Of a DNA stretch of 64,000 bases, positions 23,525-36,256 are shown in pieces. Source of the DNA: Climacium dendroides (Eukaryota > Streptophyta > Bryopsida > Hypnales > Climaciaceae). Each line of letters begins with the position of its first letter. The stretch's first letter is position 1. The notes under the pieces were generated by a model. The model made no database searches. It had not been told where the DNA came from and worked only from the letters and a program-made list of their open reading frames with translations. The stretch is from the NCBI GenBank assembly GCA_950106755.1, contig CATNNA010000003.1:1240001-1304000 (forward strand), read 5' to 3'. The translations under genes and the position numbers were made by a program.

Positions 23525-25647
23525 ATGTCCGAAAACATATTACACAAGTTGCGAATCTTCGAAATAATTAGGATTCATCAAAAAATGAAGTTTAAGAGAA
23601 CTCTATTGGTTCCCTACACTTTTCCAATTGAAATGGGTTTAAAAAAAGAAACTCTAAAAATCATGCTATATTTAATAGAAACCAAAACAATGAATTATAT
23701 CGTTTTGAAGTGGAAGCATGTCCAAAAACATATTACACAGGTTGCAAATCTTCGAAATAATTAGGATTCATCAAAAAATGAAGTTTAAGAGAGCTCTATT
23801 GCTTCCCCACACTTTTCCAATTGAAATGGGTTTAAAAAAAGAAACTCTAAAAATCATGCTATATTTAATAGAAACCAAAACGATGAATTATATCGTTCTG
23901 ACGTGGAAGCATGTCCGAAAACATATTATACAGGTTGCAAATCTTCGAAATAATTAGGATTCATCAAAAAATGAAGTTTGAGAGAACCCTATTGCTTCCC
24001 CACACTTTTCCATTTGAAATGGGTTTAAAAAAAGAAACTCTAAAAATCATGCTATATTTAATAGAAACCAAAACAATGAATTATATCGTTTTGAAGTGGA
24101 AGCATGTCCAAAAACATATTACACAGGTTGCAAATCTTCGAAATAATTAGGATTCATCAAAAAATGAAGTTTAAGAGAACCCCATTGCTTCCCCACACTT
24201 TTCCATTTGAAATGGGTTTAAAAAAAGAAACTCTAAAAATCATGCTATATTTAATAGAAACCAAAACGATGAATTATATCGTTTTGACGTGGAAGCATGT
24301 CCGAAAACATATTACACAAGTTGCGAATCTTCGAAATAATTAGGATTCATCAAAAAATGAAGTTTAAGAGAACTCTATTGGTTCCCTACACTTTTCCAAT
24401 TGAAATGGGTTTAAAAAAAGAAACTCTAAAAATCATGCTATATTTAATAGAAACCAAAACAATGAATTATATCGTTTTGAAGTGGAAGCATGTCCAAAAA
24501 CATATTACACAGGTTGCAAATCTTCGAAATAATTAGGATTCATCAAAAAATGAAGTTTAAGAGAGCTCTATTGCTTCCCCACACTTTTCCAATTGAAATG
24601 GGTTTAAAAAAAGAAACTCTAAAAATCATGCTATATTTAATAGAAACCAAAACGATGAATTATATCGTTCTGACGTGGAAGCATGTCCGAAAACATATTA
24701 TACAGGTTGCAAATCTTCGAAATAATTAGGATTCATCAAAAAATGAAGTTTGAGAGAACCCTATTGCTTCCCCACACTTTTCCATTTGAAATGGGTTTAA
24801 AAAAAGAAACTCTAAAAATCATGCTATATTTAATAGAAACCAAAACAATGAATTATATCGTTTTGAAGTGGAAGCATGTCCAAAAACATATTACACAGGT
24901 TGCAAATCTTCGAAATAATTAGGATTCATCAAAAAATGAAGTTTAAGAGAACCCCATTGCTTCCCCACACTTTTCCATTTGAAATGGGTTTAAAAAAAGA
25001 AACTCTAAAAATCATGCTATATTTAATAGAAACCAAAACGATGAATTATATCGTTTTGACGTGGAAGCATGTCCGAAAACATATTACACAAGTTGCGAAT
25101 CTTCGAAATAATTAGGATTCATCAAAAAATGAAGTTTAAGAGAACTCTATTGGTTCCCTACACTTTTCCAATTGAAATGGGTTTAAAAAAAGAAACTCTA
25201 AAAATCATGCTATATTTAATAGAAACCAAAACAATGAATTATATCGTTTTGAAGTGGAAGCATGTCCAAAAACATATTACACAGGTTGCAAATCTTCGAA
25301 ATAATTAGGATTCATCAAAAAATGAAGTTTAAGAGAGCTCTATTGCTTCCCCACACTTTTCCAATTGAAATGGGTTTAAAAAAAGAAACTCTAAAAATCA
25401 TGCTATATTTAATAGAAACCAAAACGATGAATTATATCGTTCTGACGTGGAAGCATGTCCGAAAACATATTATACAGGTTGCAAATCTTCGAAATAATTA
25501 GGATTCATCAAAAAATGAAGTTTGAGAGAACCCTATTGCTTCCCCACACTTTTCCATTTGAAATGGGTTTAAAAAAAGAAACTCTAAAAATCATGCTATA
25601 TTTAATAGAAACCAAAACAATGAATTATATCGTTTTGAAGTGGAAGC
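23525..25647 (+). repeat. 4-monomer HOR, 2.75 copies (772-bp unit)
   Basis: The order V, S, GTTTGAGAG/CCATTTG, P repeats at 23525-24296 and 24297-25068, then as V, S and the third monomer at 25069-25647. The offset is exactly 772 bp (4 x 193). This is one of the shortest HORs in the left part of the window, which fits a recent local amplification. Confidence 0.9.
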
Positions 25648-26804
25648 ATGTCCAAAAACATATTACACAGGTTGCAAATCTTCGAAATAATTAGGATTCA
25701 TCAAAAATTGAAGTTTAAGAGAACTCTATTGCTTCCCCACACTTTTCCTATTGAAATGGGTTTAAAAAAGGAAACTCTAAAAATCATGCTATATTTAATA
25801 GAAACCAAAACAATGAATTATATTGTTTTGACGTGGAAGCATGTCCGAAAACATATTCTACAAGTTGCAAATCTTCGAAATAATTAGGATTCATCAAAAA
25901 ATGAAGTTTAAGAGAACTCTATTGCTTCCCCACACTTTTCCAATTGAAATGGGTTTAAAAAAAGAAACTCTAAATATCATGCTATATTTAATAGAAACCA
26001 AAACAATGAATTATATCGTTTTGAAGTGGAAGCATGTCCGAAAACATATTCTACAAGTTGCAAATCTTCGAAATAATTAGGATTCATCAAAAAATGAAGT
26101 TTGAGAGAACCCTATTGCTTCCCCACACTTTTCCTATTGAAATGGGTTTAAAAAAGGAAACTCTAAAAATCATGCTATATTTAATAGAAACCAAAACAAT
26201 GAATTATATCGTTTTGACGTGGAAGCATGTCCGAAAACATATTCTACAAGTTGCAAATCTTCGAAATAATTAGGATTCATCAAAAAATGAAGTTTAAGAG
26301 AACTCTATTGCTTCCCCATACTTTTCCAATTGAAATGGGTTTAAAAAAAGAAACTCTAAAAATCATGCTATATTTAATAGAAACCAAAACAATGAATTAT
26401 ATCGTTCTGACGTGGAAGCATGTCCGAAAACATATTATACAAGTTGCAAATCTTCGAAATAATTAGGATTCATCAAAAAATGAAGTTTAAGAGAACTCTA
26501 TTGCTTCCCCACACTTTTCCAATTGAAATGGGTTTAAAAAAAGAAACTCTAAATATCATGCTATATTTAATAGAAACCAAAACAATGAATTATATCGTTT
26601 TGAAGTGGAAGCATGTCCAAAAACATATTACACAGGTTGCAAATCTTCGAAATAATTAGGATTCATCAAAAAATGAAGTTTAAGAGAACTCTATTGCTTC
26701 CCCACACTTTTCCTATTGAAATGGGTTTAAGAAAGGAAACTCTAAAAATCATGCTATATTTAATAGAAACCAAATAATGAATTATATCGTTTTGAAGTGG
26801 AAGC
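24876..26804 (+). repeat. 10-monomer HOR, copy 1 (1929 bp)
   Basis: This unit begins inside the 4-monomer array (P at 24876), continues V, S, GTTTGAGAG, L, N, and ends with a chimeric 192-bp monomer at 26613. The left part of that chimera is an AAGAAAGG monomer and its right part is X (AAATAATG). The order repeats from 26805 at an offset of 1929 bp. Confidence 0.85.
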
Positions 26805-29120
26805 GTGTCCAAAAACATATTACACAGGTTGCAAATCTTCGAAATAATTAGGATTCATCAAAAAATGAAGTTTAAGAGAACCCCATTGCTTCCCCACACT
26901 TTTCCATTTGAAATGGGTTTAAAAAAAGAAACTCTAAAAATCATGCTATATTTAATAGAAACCAAAACGATGAATTATATCGTTTTGACGTGGAAGCATG
27001 TCCGAAAACATATTACACAAGTTGCGAATCTTCGAAATAATTAGGATTCATCAAAAAATGAAGTTTAAGAGAACTCTATTGGTTCCCTACACTTTTCCAA
27101 TTGAAATGGGTTTAAAAAAAGAAACTCTAAAAATCATGCTATATTTAATAGAAACCAAAACAATGAATTATATCGTTTTGAAGTGGAAGCATGTCCAAAA
27201 ACATATTACACAGGTTGCAAATCTTCGAAATAATTAGGATTCATCAAAAAATGAAGTTTAAGAGAGCTCTATTGCTTCCCCACACTTTTCCAATTGAAAT
27301 GGGTTTAAAAAAAGAAACTCTAAAAATCATGCTATATTTAATAGAAACCAAAACGATGAATTATATCGTTCTGACGTGGAAGCATGTCCGAAAACATATT
27401 ATACAGGTTGCAAATCTTCGAAATAATTAGGATTCATCAAAAAATGAAGTTTGAGAGAACCCTATTGCTTCCCCACACTTTTCCATTTGAAATGGGTTTA
27501 AAAAAAGAAACTCTAAAAATCATGCTATATTTAATAGAAACCAAAACAATGAATTATATCGTTTTGAAGTGGAAGCATGTCCAAAAACATATTACACAGG
27601 TTGCAAATCTTCGAAATAATTAGGATTCATCAAAAATTGAAGTTTAAGAGAACTCTATTGCTTCCCCACACTTTTCCTATTGAAATGGGTTTAAAAAAGG
27701 AAACTCTAAAAATCATGCTATATTTAATAGAAACCAAAACAATGAATTATATTGTTTTGACGTGGAAGCATGTCCGAAAACATATTCTACAAGTTGCAAA
27801 TCTTCGAAATAATTAGGATTCATCAAAAAATGAAGTTTAAGAGAACTCTATTGCTTCCCCACACTTTTCCAATTGAAATGGGTTTAAAAAAAGAAACTCT
27901 AAATATCATGCTATATTTAATAGAAACCAAAACAATGAATTATATCGTTTTGAAGTGGAAGCATGTCCGAAAACATATTCTACAAGTTGCAAATCTTCGA
28001 AATAATTAGGATTCATCAAAAAATGAAGTTTGAGAGAACCCTATTGCTTCCCCACACTTTTCCTATTGAAATGGGTTTAAAAAAGGAAACTCTAAAAATC
28101 ATGCTATATTTAATAGAAACCAAAACAATGAATTATATCGTTTTGACGTGGAAGCATGTCCGAAAACATATTCTACAAGTTGCAAATCTTCGAAATAATT
28201 AGGATTCATCAAAAAATGAAGTTTAAGAGAACTCTATTGCTTCCCCATACTTTTCCAATTGAAATGGGTTTAAAAAAAGAAACTCTAAAAATCATGCTAT
28301 ATTTAATAGAAACCAAAACAATGAATTATATCGTTCTGAAGTGGAAGCATGTCCGAAAACATATTATACAAGTTGCAAATCTTCGAAATAATTAGGATTC
28401 ATCAAAAAATGAAGTTTAAGAGAACTCTATTGCTTCCCCACACTTTTCCAATTGAAATGGGTTTAAAAAAAGAAACTCTAAATATCATGCTATATTTAAT
28501 AGAAACCAAAACAATGAATTATATCGTTTTGAAGTGGAAGCATGTCCGAAAACATATTCTACAAGTTGCAAATCTTCGAAATAATTAGGATTCATCAAAA
28601 AATGAAGTTTGAGAGAACCCTATTGCTTCCCCACACTTTTCCTATTGAAATGGGTTTAAAAAAGGAAACTCTAAAAATCATGCTATATTTAATAGAAACC
28701 AAAACAATGAATTATATCGTTTTGACGTGGAAGCATGTCCGAAAACATATTCTACAAGTTGCAAATCTTCGAAATAATTAGGATTCATCAAAAAATGAAG
28801 TTTAAGAGAACTCTATTGCTTCCCCACACTTTTCCAATTGAAATGGGTTTAAAAAAAGAAACTCTAAAAATCATGCTATATTTAATAGAAACCAAAACAA
28901 TGAATTATATCGTTCTGACGTGGAAGCATGTCCGAAAACATATTATACAAGTTGCAAATCTTCGAAATAATTAGGATTCATCAAAAAATGAAGTTTAAGA
29001 GAACTCTATTGCTTCCCCACACTTTTCCAATTGAAATGGGTTTAAAAAAAGAAACTCTAAATATCATGCTATATTTAATAGAAACCAAAACAATGAATTA
29101 TATCGTTTTGAAGTGGAAGC
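26805..29120 (+). repeat. 10-monomer HOR, copy 2, expanded by three monomers
   Basis: This matches 24876-26612 monomer by monomer up to 28156. Three further monomers are then inserted, after which the order resumes. The end of the copy is not chimeric X as in copy 1; a full CCTATTG monomer follows at 29121. Confidence 0.85.
27770..28927 (+). repeat. 3-monomer tandem duplication (579-bp unit, two copies)
   Basis: Monomers N (27770), GTTTGAGAG with CCTATTG (27963) and a third with CGTTCTGAAG (28156) are repeated as 28349, 28542 and 28735. The third monomer of the second copy has CGTTCTGACG. The corresponding part of 10-monomer copy 1 has this trio only once, so it was duplicated here or lost there. 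Confidence 0.85.
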
Positions 29121-29698
29121 ATGTCCAAAAACATATTACACAGGTTGCAAATCTTCGAAATAATTAGGATTCATCAAAAAATGAAGTTTAAGAGAACTCT
29201 ATTGCTTCCCCACACTTTTCCTATTGAAATGGGTTTAAAAAAGGAAACTCTAAAAATCATGCTATATTTAATAGAAACCAAAACAATGAATTATATCGTT
29301 TTGAAGTGGAAGCATGTCCGAAAACATATTCTACAAGTTGCAAATCTTCGAAATAATTAGGATTCATCAAAAAATGAAGTTTAGGAGAACTCGATTGCTT
29401 CCCCACACTTTTCCAATTGAAATGGGTTTAAAAAAAGAAACTCTAAAAATCATGCTATATTTAATAGAAACCAAAACAATGAATTATATCGTTTTGACGT
29501 GGAAGCATGTCCGAAAACATATTATACAAGTTGCAAATCTTCGAAATATTTAGGATTCATCAAAAAATGAAGTTTGAGAGAACCCTATTGCTTCCGTACA
29601 CTTTTCCATTTGAAATGGGTTTAAAAAAAGAACCTCTAAAAATCATGCTATATTTAATAGAAACCAAATAATGAATTATATCGTTTTGAAGTGAAAGC
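29121..29698 (+). repeat. Link of three monomers ending in class X
   Basis: The link has a CCTATTG monomer, a GATTGCTTCC monomer with the private GTTTAGGAG, and an X monomer whose end reads GAAGTGAAAGCGTG in place of GAAGTGGAAGCGTG. The GTGAAAGC variant is found again only at about 34129, which links the two positions. Confidence 0.8.
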
Positions 29699-32013
29699 GT
29701 GTCCAAAAACATATTACACAGGTTGCAAATCTTCGAAATAATTAGGATTCATCAAAAAATGAAGTTTAAGAGAACCCCATTGCTTCCCCACACTTTTCCA
29801 TTTGAAATGGGTTTAAAAAAAGAAACTCTAAAAATCATGCTATATTTAATAGAAACCAAAACGATGAATTATATCGTTTTGACGTGGAAGCATGTCCGAA
29901 AACATATTACACAAGTTGCGAATCTTCGAAATAATTAGGATTCATCAAAAAATGAAGTTTAAGAGAACTCTATTGGTTCCCTACACTTTTCCAATTGAAA
30001 TGGGTTTAAAAAAAGAAACTCTAAAAATCATGCTATATTTAATAGAAACCAAAACAATGAATTATATCTTTTTGAAGTGGAAGCATGTCCAAAAACATAT
30101 TACACAGGTTGCAAATCTTCGAAATAATTAGGATTCATCAAAAAATGAAGTTTAAGAGAGCTCTATTGCTTCCCCACACTTTTCCAATTGAAATGGGTTT
30201 AAAAAAAGAAACTCTAAAAATCATGCTATATTTAATAGAAACCAAAACGATGAATTATATCGTTCTGACGTGGAAGCATGTCCGAAAACATATTATACAG
30301 GTTGCAAATCTTCGAAATAATTAGGATTCATCAAAAAATGAAGTTTGAGAGAACCCTATTGCTTCCCCACACTTTTCCATTTGAAATGGGTTTAAAAAAA
30401 GAAACTCTAAAAATCATGCTATATTTAATAGAAACCAAAACAATGAATTATATCGTTTTGAAGTGGAAGCATGTCCAAAAACATATTACACAGGTTGCAA
30501 ATCTTCGAAATAATTAGGATTCATCAAAAATTGAAGTTTAAGAGAACTCTATTGCTTCCCCACACTTTTCCTATTGAAATGGGTTTAAAAAAGGAAACTC
30601 TAAAAATCATGCTATATTTAATAGAAACCAAAACAATGAATTATATTGTTTTGACGTGGAAGCATGTCCGAAAACATATTCTACAAGTTGCAAATCTTCG
30701 AAATAATTAGGATTCATCAAAAAATGAAGTTTAAGAGAACTCTATTGCTTCCCCACACTTTTCCTATTGAAATGGGTTTAAAAAAGGAAACTCTAAAAAT
30801 CATGCTATATTTAATAGAAACCAAAACAATGAATTATATCGTTTTGAAGTGGAAGCATGTCCGAAAACATATTCTACAAGTTGCAAATCTTCGAAATAAT
30901 TAGGATTCATCAAAAAATGAAGTTTAAGAGAACTCGATTGCTTCCCCACACTTTTCCAATTGAAATGGGTTTAAAAAAAGAACCTCTAAAAATCATGCTA
31001 TATTTAATAGAAACCAAAACAATGAATTATATCGTTTTGACGTGGAAGCATGTCCGAAAACATATTATACAAGTTGCAAATCTTCGAAATATTTAGGATT
31101 CATCAAAAAATGAAGTTTGAGAGAACCCTATTGCTTCCGTACACTTTTCCATTTGAAATGGGTTTAAAAAAAGAACCTCTAAAAATCATGCTATATTTAA
31201 TAGAAACCAAATAATGAATTATATCGTTTTGAAGTGGAAGCGTGTCCAAAAACATATTACACAGGTTGCAAATCTTCGAAATAATTAGGATTCATCAAAA
31301 AATGAAGTTTAAGAGAACCCCATTGCTTCCCCACACTTTTCCATTTGAAATGGGTTTAAAAAAAGAAACTCTAAAAATCATGCTATATTTAATAGAAACC
31401 AAAACGATGAATTATATCGTTTTGACGTGGAAGCATGTCCGAAAACATATTACACAAGTTGCGAATCTTCGAAATAATTAGGATTCATCAAAAAATGAAG
31501 TTTAAGAGAACTCTATTGGTTCCCTACACTTTTCCAATTGAAATGGGTTTAAAAAAAGAAACTCTAAAAATCATGCTATATTTAACAGAAACCAAAACAA
31601 TGAATTATATCGTTTTGAAGTGGAAGCATGTCCAAAAACATATTACACAGGTTGCAAATCTTCGAAATAATTAGGATTCATCAAAAAATGAAGTTTAAAA
31701 GAGCTCTATTGCTTCCCCACACTTTTCCAATTGAAATGGGTTTAAAAAAAGAAACTCTAAAAATCATGCTATATTTAATAGAAACCAAAACGATGAATTA
31801 TATCGTTTTGACGTGGAAGCATGTCCGAAAACATATTACACAAGTTGCGAATCTTCGAAATAATTAGGATTCATCAAAAAATGAAGTTTAAGAGAACTCT
31901 ATTGGTTCCCTACACTTTTCCAATTGAAATGGGTTTAAAAAAAGAAACTCTAAAAATCATGCTATATTTAATAGAAACCAAAACAATGAATTATATCGTT
32001 TTGACGTGGAAGC
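29699..32013 (+). repeat. HOR block 5, copy 1 (12 monomers, 2315 bp)
   Basis: The unit begins P, then a V monomer with the private ATATCTTTTTG at about 30065, then S, GTTTGAGAG, L, CCTATTG, a GATTGC monomer with GAACCTC, X, P, V, S and V. The ATATCTTTTTG change recurs in the V monomers at 32207 and 34328 only, marking the start of each copy. A private TTTAACAG occurs near 31582. Confidence 0.88.
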
Positions 32014-34134
32014 ATGTCCGAAAACATATTATACAAGTTGCAAATCTTCGAAATAATTAGGATTCATCAAAAAATGAAGTTTAAGAGAACCCCATTGCTT
32101 CCCCACACTTTTCCATTTGAAATGGGTTTAAAAAAAGAAACTCTAAAAATCATGCTATATTTAATAGAAACCAAAACGATGAATTATATCGTTTTGACGT
32201 GGAAGCATGTCCGAAAACATATTACACAAGTTGCGAATCTTCAAAATAATTAGGATTCATCAAAAAATGAAGTTTAAGAGAACTCTATTGGTTCCCTACA
32301 CTTTTCCAATTGAAATGGGTTTAAAAAAAGAAACTCTAAAAATCATGCTATATTTAATAGAAACCAAAACAATGAATTATATCTTTTTGAAGTGGAAGCA
32401 TGTCCAAAAACATATTACACAGGTTGCAAATCTTCGAAATAATTAGGATTCATCAAAAAATGAAGTTTAAGAGAGCTCTATTGCTTCCCCACACTTTTCC
32501 AATTGAAATGGGTTTAAAAAAAGAAACTCTAAAAATCATGCTATATTTAATAGAAACCAAAACGATGAATTATATCGTTCTGACGTGGAAGCATGTCCGA
32601 AAACATATTATACAGGTTGCAAATCTTCGAAATAATTAGGATTCATCAAAAAATGAAGTTTGAGAGAACCCTATTGCTTCCCCACACTTTTCCATTTGAA
32701 ATGGGTTTAAAAAAAGAAACTCTAAAAATCATGCTATATTTAATAGAAACCAAAACAATGAATTATATCGTTTTGAAGTGGAAGCATGTCCAAAAACATA
32801 TTACACAGGTTGCAAATCTTCGAAATAATTAGGATTCATCAAAAATTGAAGTTTAAGAGAACTCTATTGCTTCCCCACACTTTTCCTATTGAAATGGGTT
32901 TAAAAAAGGAAACTCTAAAAATCATGCTATATTTAATAGAAACCAAAACAATGAATTATATTGTTTTGACGTGGAAGCATGTCCGAAAACATATTCTACA
33001 AGTTGCAAATCTTCGAAATAATTAGGATTCATCAAAAAATGAAGTTTAAGAGAACTCTATTGCTTCCCCACACTTTTCCTATTGAAATGGGTTTAAAAAA
33101 GGAAACTCTAAAAATCATGCTATATTTAATAGAAACCAAAACAATGAATTATATCGTTTTGACGTGGAAGCATGTCCGAAAACATATTCTACAAGTTGCA
33201 AATCTTCGAAATAATTAGGATTCATCAAAAAATGAAGTTTAAGAGAACTCGATTGCTTCCCCACACTTTTCCAATTGAAATGGGTTTAAAAAAAGAAACT
33301 CTAAAAATCATGCTATATTTAATAGAAACCAAAACAATGAATTATATCGTTTTGACGTGGAAGCATGTCCGAAAACATATTATACAAGTTGCAAATCTTC
33401 GAAATATTTAGGATTCATCAAAAAATGAAGTTTGAGAGAACCCTATTGCTTCCGTACACTTTTCCATTTGAAATGGGTTTAAAAAAAGAACCTCTAAAAA
33501 TCATGCTATATTTAATAGAAACCAAATAATGAATTATATCGTTTTGAAGTGGAAGCGTGTCCAAAAACATATTACACAGGTTGCAAATCTTCGAAATAAT
33601 TAGGATTCATCAAAAAATGAAGTTTAAGAGAACCCCATTGCTTCCCCACACTTTTCCATTTGAAATGGGTTTAAAAAAAGAAACTCTAAAAATCATGCTA
33701 TATTTAATAGAAACCAAAACAATGAATTATATCGTTTTGAAGTGGAAGCATGTCCAAAAACATATTATACAAGTTGCAAATCTTCGAAATATTTAGGATT
33801 CATCAAAAAATGAAGTTTAAGAGAACCCCATTGCTTCCCCACACTTTTCCATTTGAAATGGGTTTAAAAAAAGAAACTCTAAAAATCATGCTATATTTAA
33901 TAGAAACCAAAACGATGAATTATATCGTTTTGACGTGGAAGCATGTCCGAAAACATATTACACAAGTTGCGAATCTTCGAAATAATTAGGATTCATCAAA
34001 AAATGAAGTTTAAGAGAACTCTATTGGTTCCCTACACTTTTCCAATTGAAATGGGTTTAAAAAAAGAACCTCTAAAAATCATGCTATATTTAATAGAAAC
34101 CAAATAATGAATTATATCGTTTTGAAGTGAAAGC
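32014..34134 (+). repeat. HOR block 5, copy 2 (11 monomers, 2121 bp)
   Basis: The order follows copy 1 at an offset of 2315 bp up to the P monomer at 33557, then becomes irregular. A monomer at 33750 carries the unusual AATATTTAGG with P features. The 192-bp monomer at 33943 is V on its left side and X on its right. The copy therefore ends by recombination and not as copy 1 does. Confidence 0.85.
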
Positions 34135-36256
34135 GTGTCCAAAAACATATTACACAGGTTGCAAATCTTCGAAATAATTAGGATTCATCAAAAAATGAAG
34201 TTTAAGAGAACCCCATTGCTTCCCCACACTTTTCCATTTGAAATGGGTTTAAAAAAAGAAACTCTAAAAATCATGCTATATTTAATAGAAACCAAAACGA
34301 TGAATTATATCGTTTTGACGTGGAAGCATGTCCGAAAACATATTACACAAGTTGCGAATCTTCGAAATAATTAGGATTCATCAAAAAATGAAGTTTAAGA
34401 GAACTCTATTGGTTCCCTACACTTTTCCAATTGAAATGGGTTTAAAAAAAGAAACTCTAAAAATCATGCTATATTTAATAGAAACCAAAACAATGAATTA
34501 TATCTTTTTGAAGTGGAAGCATGTCCAAAAACATATTACACAGGTTGCAAATCTTCGAAATAATTAGGATTCATCAAAAAATGAAGTTTAAGAGAGCTCT
34601 ATTGCTTCCCCACACTTTTCCAATTGAAATGGGTTTAAAAAAAGAAACTCTAAAAATCATGCTATATTTAATAGAAACCAAAACGATGAATTATATCGTT
34701 CTGACGTGGAAGCATGTCCGAAAACATATTATACAGGTTGCAAATCTTCGAAATAATTAGGATTCATCAAAAAATGAAGTTTGAGAGAACCCTATTGCTT
34801 CCCCACACTTTTCCATTTGAAATGGGTTTAAAAAAAGAAACTCTAAAAATCATGCTATATTTAATAGAAACCAAAACAATGAATTATATCGTTTTGAAGT
34901 GGAAGCATGTCCAAAAACATATTACACAGGTTGCAAATCTTCGAAATAATTAGGATTCATCAAAAATTGAAGTTTAAGAGAACTCTATTGCTTCCCCACA
35001 CTTTTCCTATTGAAATGGGTTTAAAAAAGGAAACTCTAAAAATCATGCTATATTTAATAGAAACCAAAACAATGAATTATATTGTTTTGACGTGGAAGCA
35101 TGTCCGAAAACATATTCTACAAGTTGCAAATCTTCGAAATAATTAGGATTCATCAAAAAATGAAGTTTAAGAGAACTCTATTGCTTCCCCACACTTTTCC
35201 TATTGAAATGGGTTTAAAAAAGGAAACTCTAAAAATCATGCTATATTTAATAGAAACCAAAACAATGAATTATATCGTTTTGAAGTGGAAGCATGTCCGA
35301 AAACATATTCTACAAGTTGCAAATCTTCGAAATAATTAGGATTCATCAAAAAATGAAGTTTAAGAGAACTCGATTGCTTCCCCACACTTTTCCAATTGAA
35401 ATGGGTTTAAAAAAAGAACCTCTAAAAATCATGCTATATTTAATAGAAACCAAAACAATGAATTATATCGTTTTGACGTGGAAGCATGTCCGAAAACATA
35501 TTATACAAGTTGCAAATCTTCGAAATATTTAGGATTCATCAAAAAATGAAGTTTGAGAGAACCCTATTGCTTCCGTACACTTTTCCATTTGAAATGGGTT
35601 TAAAAAAAGAACCTCTAAAAATCATGCTATATTTAATAGAAACCAAATAATGAATTATATCGTTTTGAAGTGGAAGCGTGTCCAAAAACATATTACACAG
35701 GTTGCAAATCTTCGAAATAATTAGGATTCATCAAAAAATGAAGTTTAAGAGAACCCCATTGCTTCCCCACACTTTTCCATTTGAAATGGGTTTAAAAAAA
35801 GAAACTCTAAAAATCATGCTATATTTAATAGAAACCAAAACAATGAATTATATCGTTTTGACGTGGAAGGATGTCCGAAAACATATTACACAAGTTGCGA
35901 ATCTTCGAAATAATTAGGATTCATCAAAAAATGAAGTTTAAGAGAACTCTATTGGTTCCCTACACTTTTCCAATTGAAATGGGTTTAAAAAAAGAAACTC
36001 TAAAAATCATGCTATATTTAATAGAAACCAAAACAATGAATTATATCGTTTTGAAGTGGAAGCATGTCCAAAAACATATTACACAGGTTGCAAATCTTCG
36101 AAATAATTAGGATTCATCAAAAAATGAAGTTTAAGAGAGCTCTATTGCTTCCCCACACTTTTCCAATTGAAATGGGTTTAAAAAAAGAAACTCTAAAAAT
36201 CATGCTATATTTAATAGAAACCAAAACGATGAATTATATCGTTTTGACGTGGAAGC
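34135..36256 (+). repeat. HOR block 5, copy 3 (11 monomers, 2122 bp)
   Basis: This copy matches 29699-31820 at an offset of 4436 bp, including the GTGAAAGCGTG junction just before it, ATATCTTTTTG at 34328 and GAACCTC in the GATTGC monomer at 35293. A private GAAGGATGTCC lies at 35868-35878. The match to copy 1 stops after the S monomer at 36064. Confidence 0.85.
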
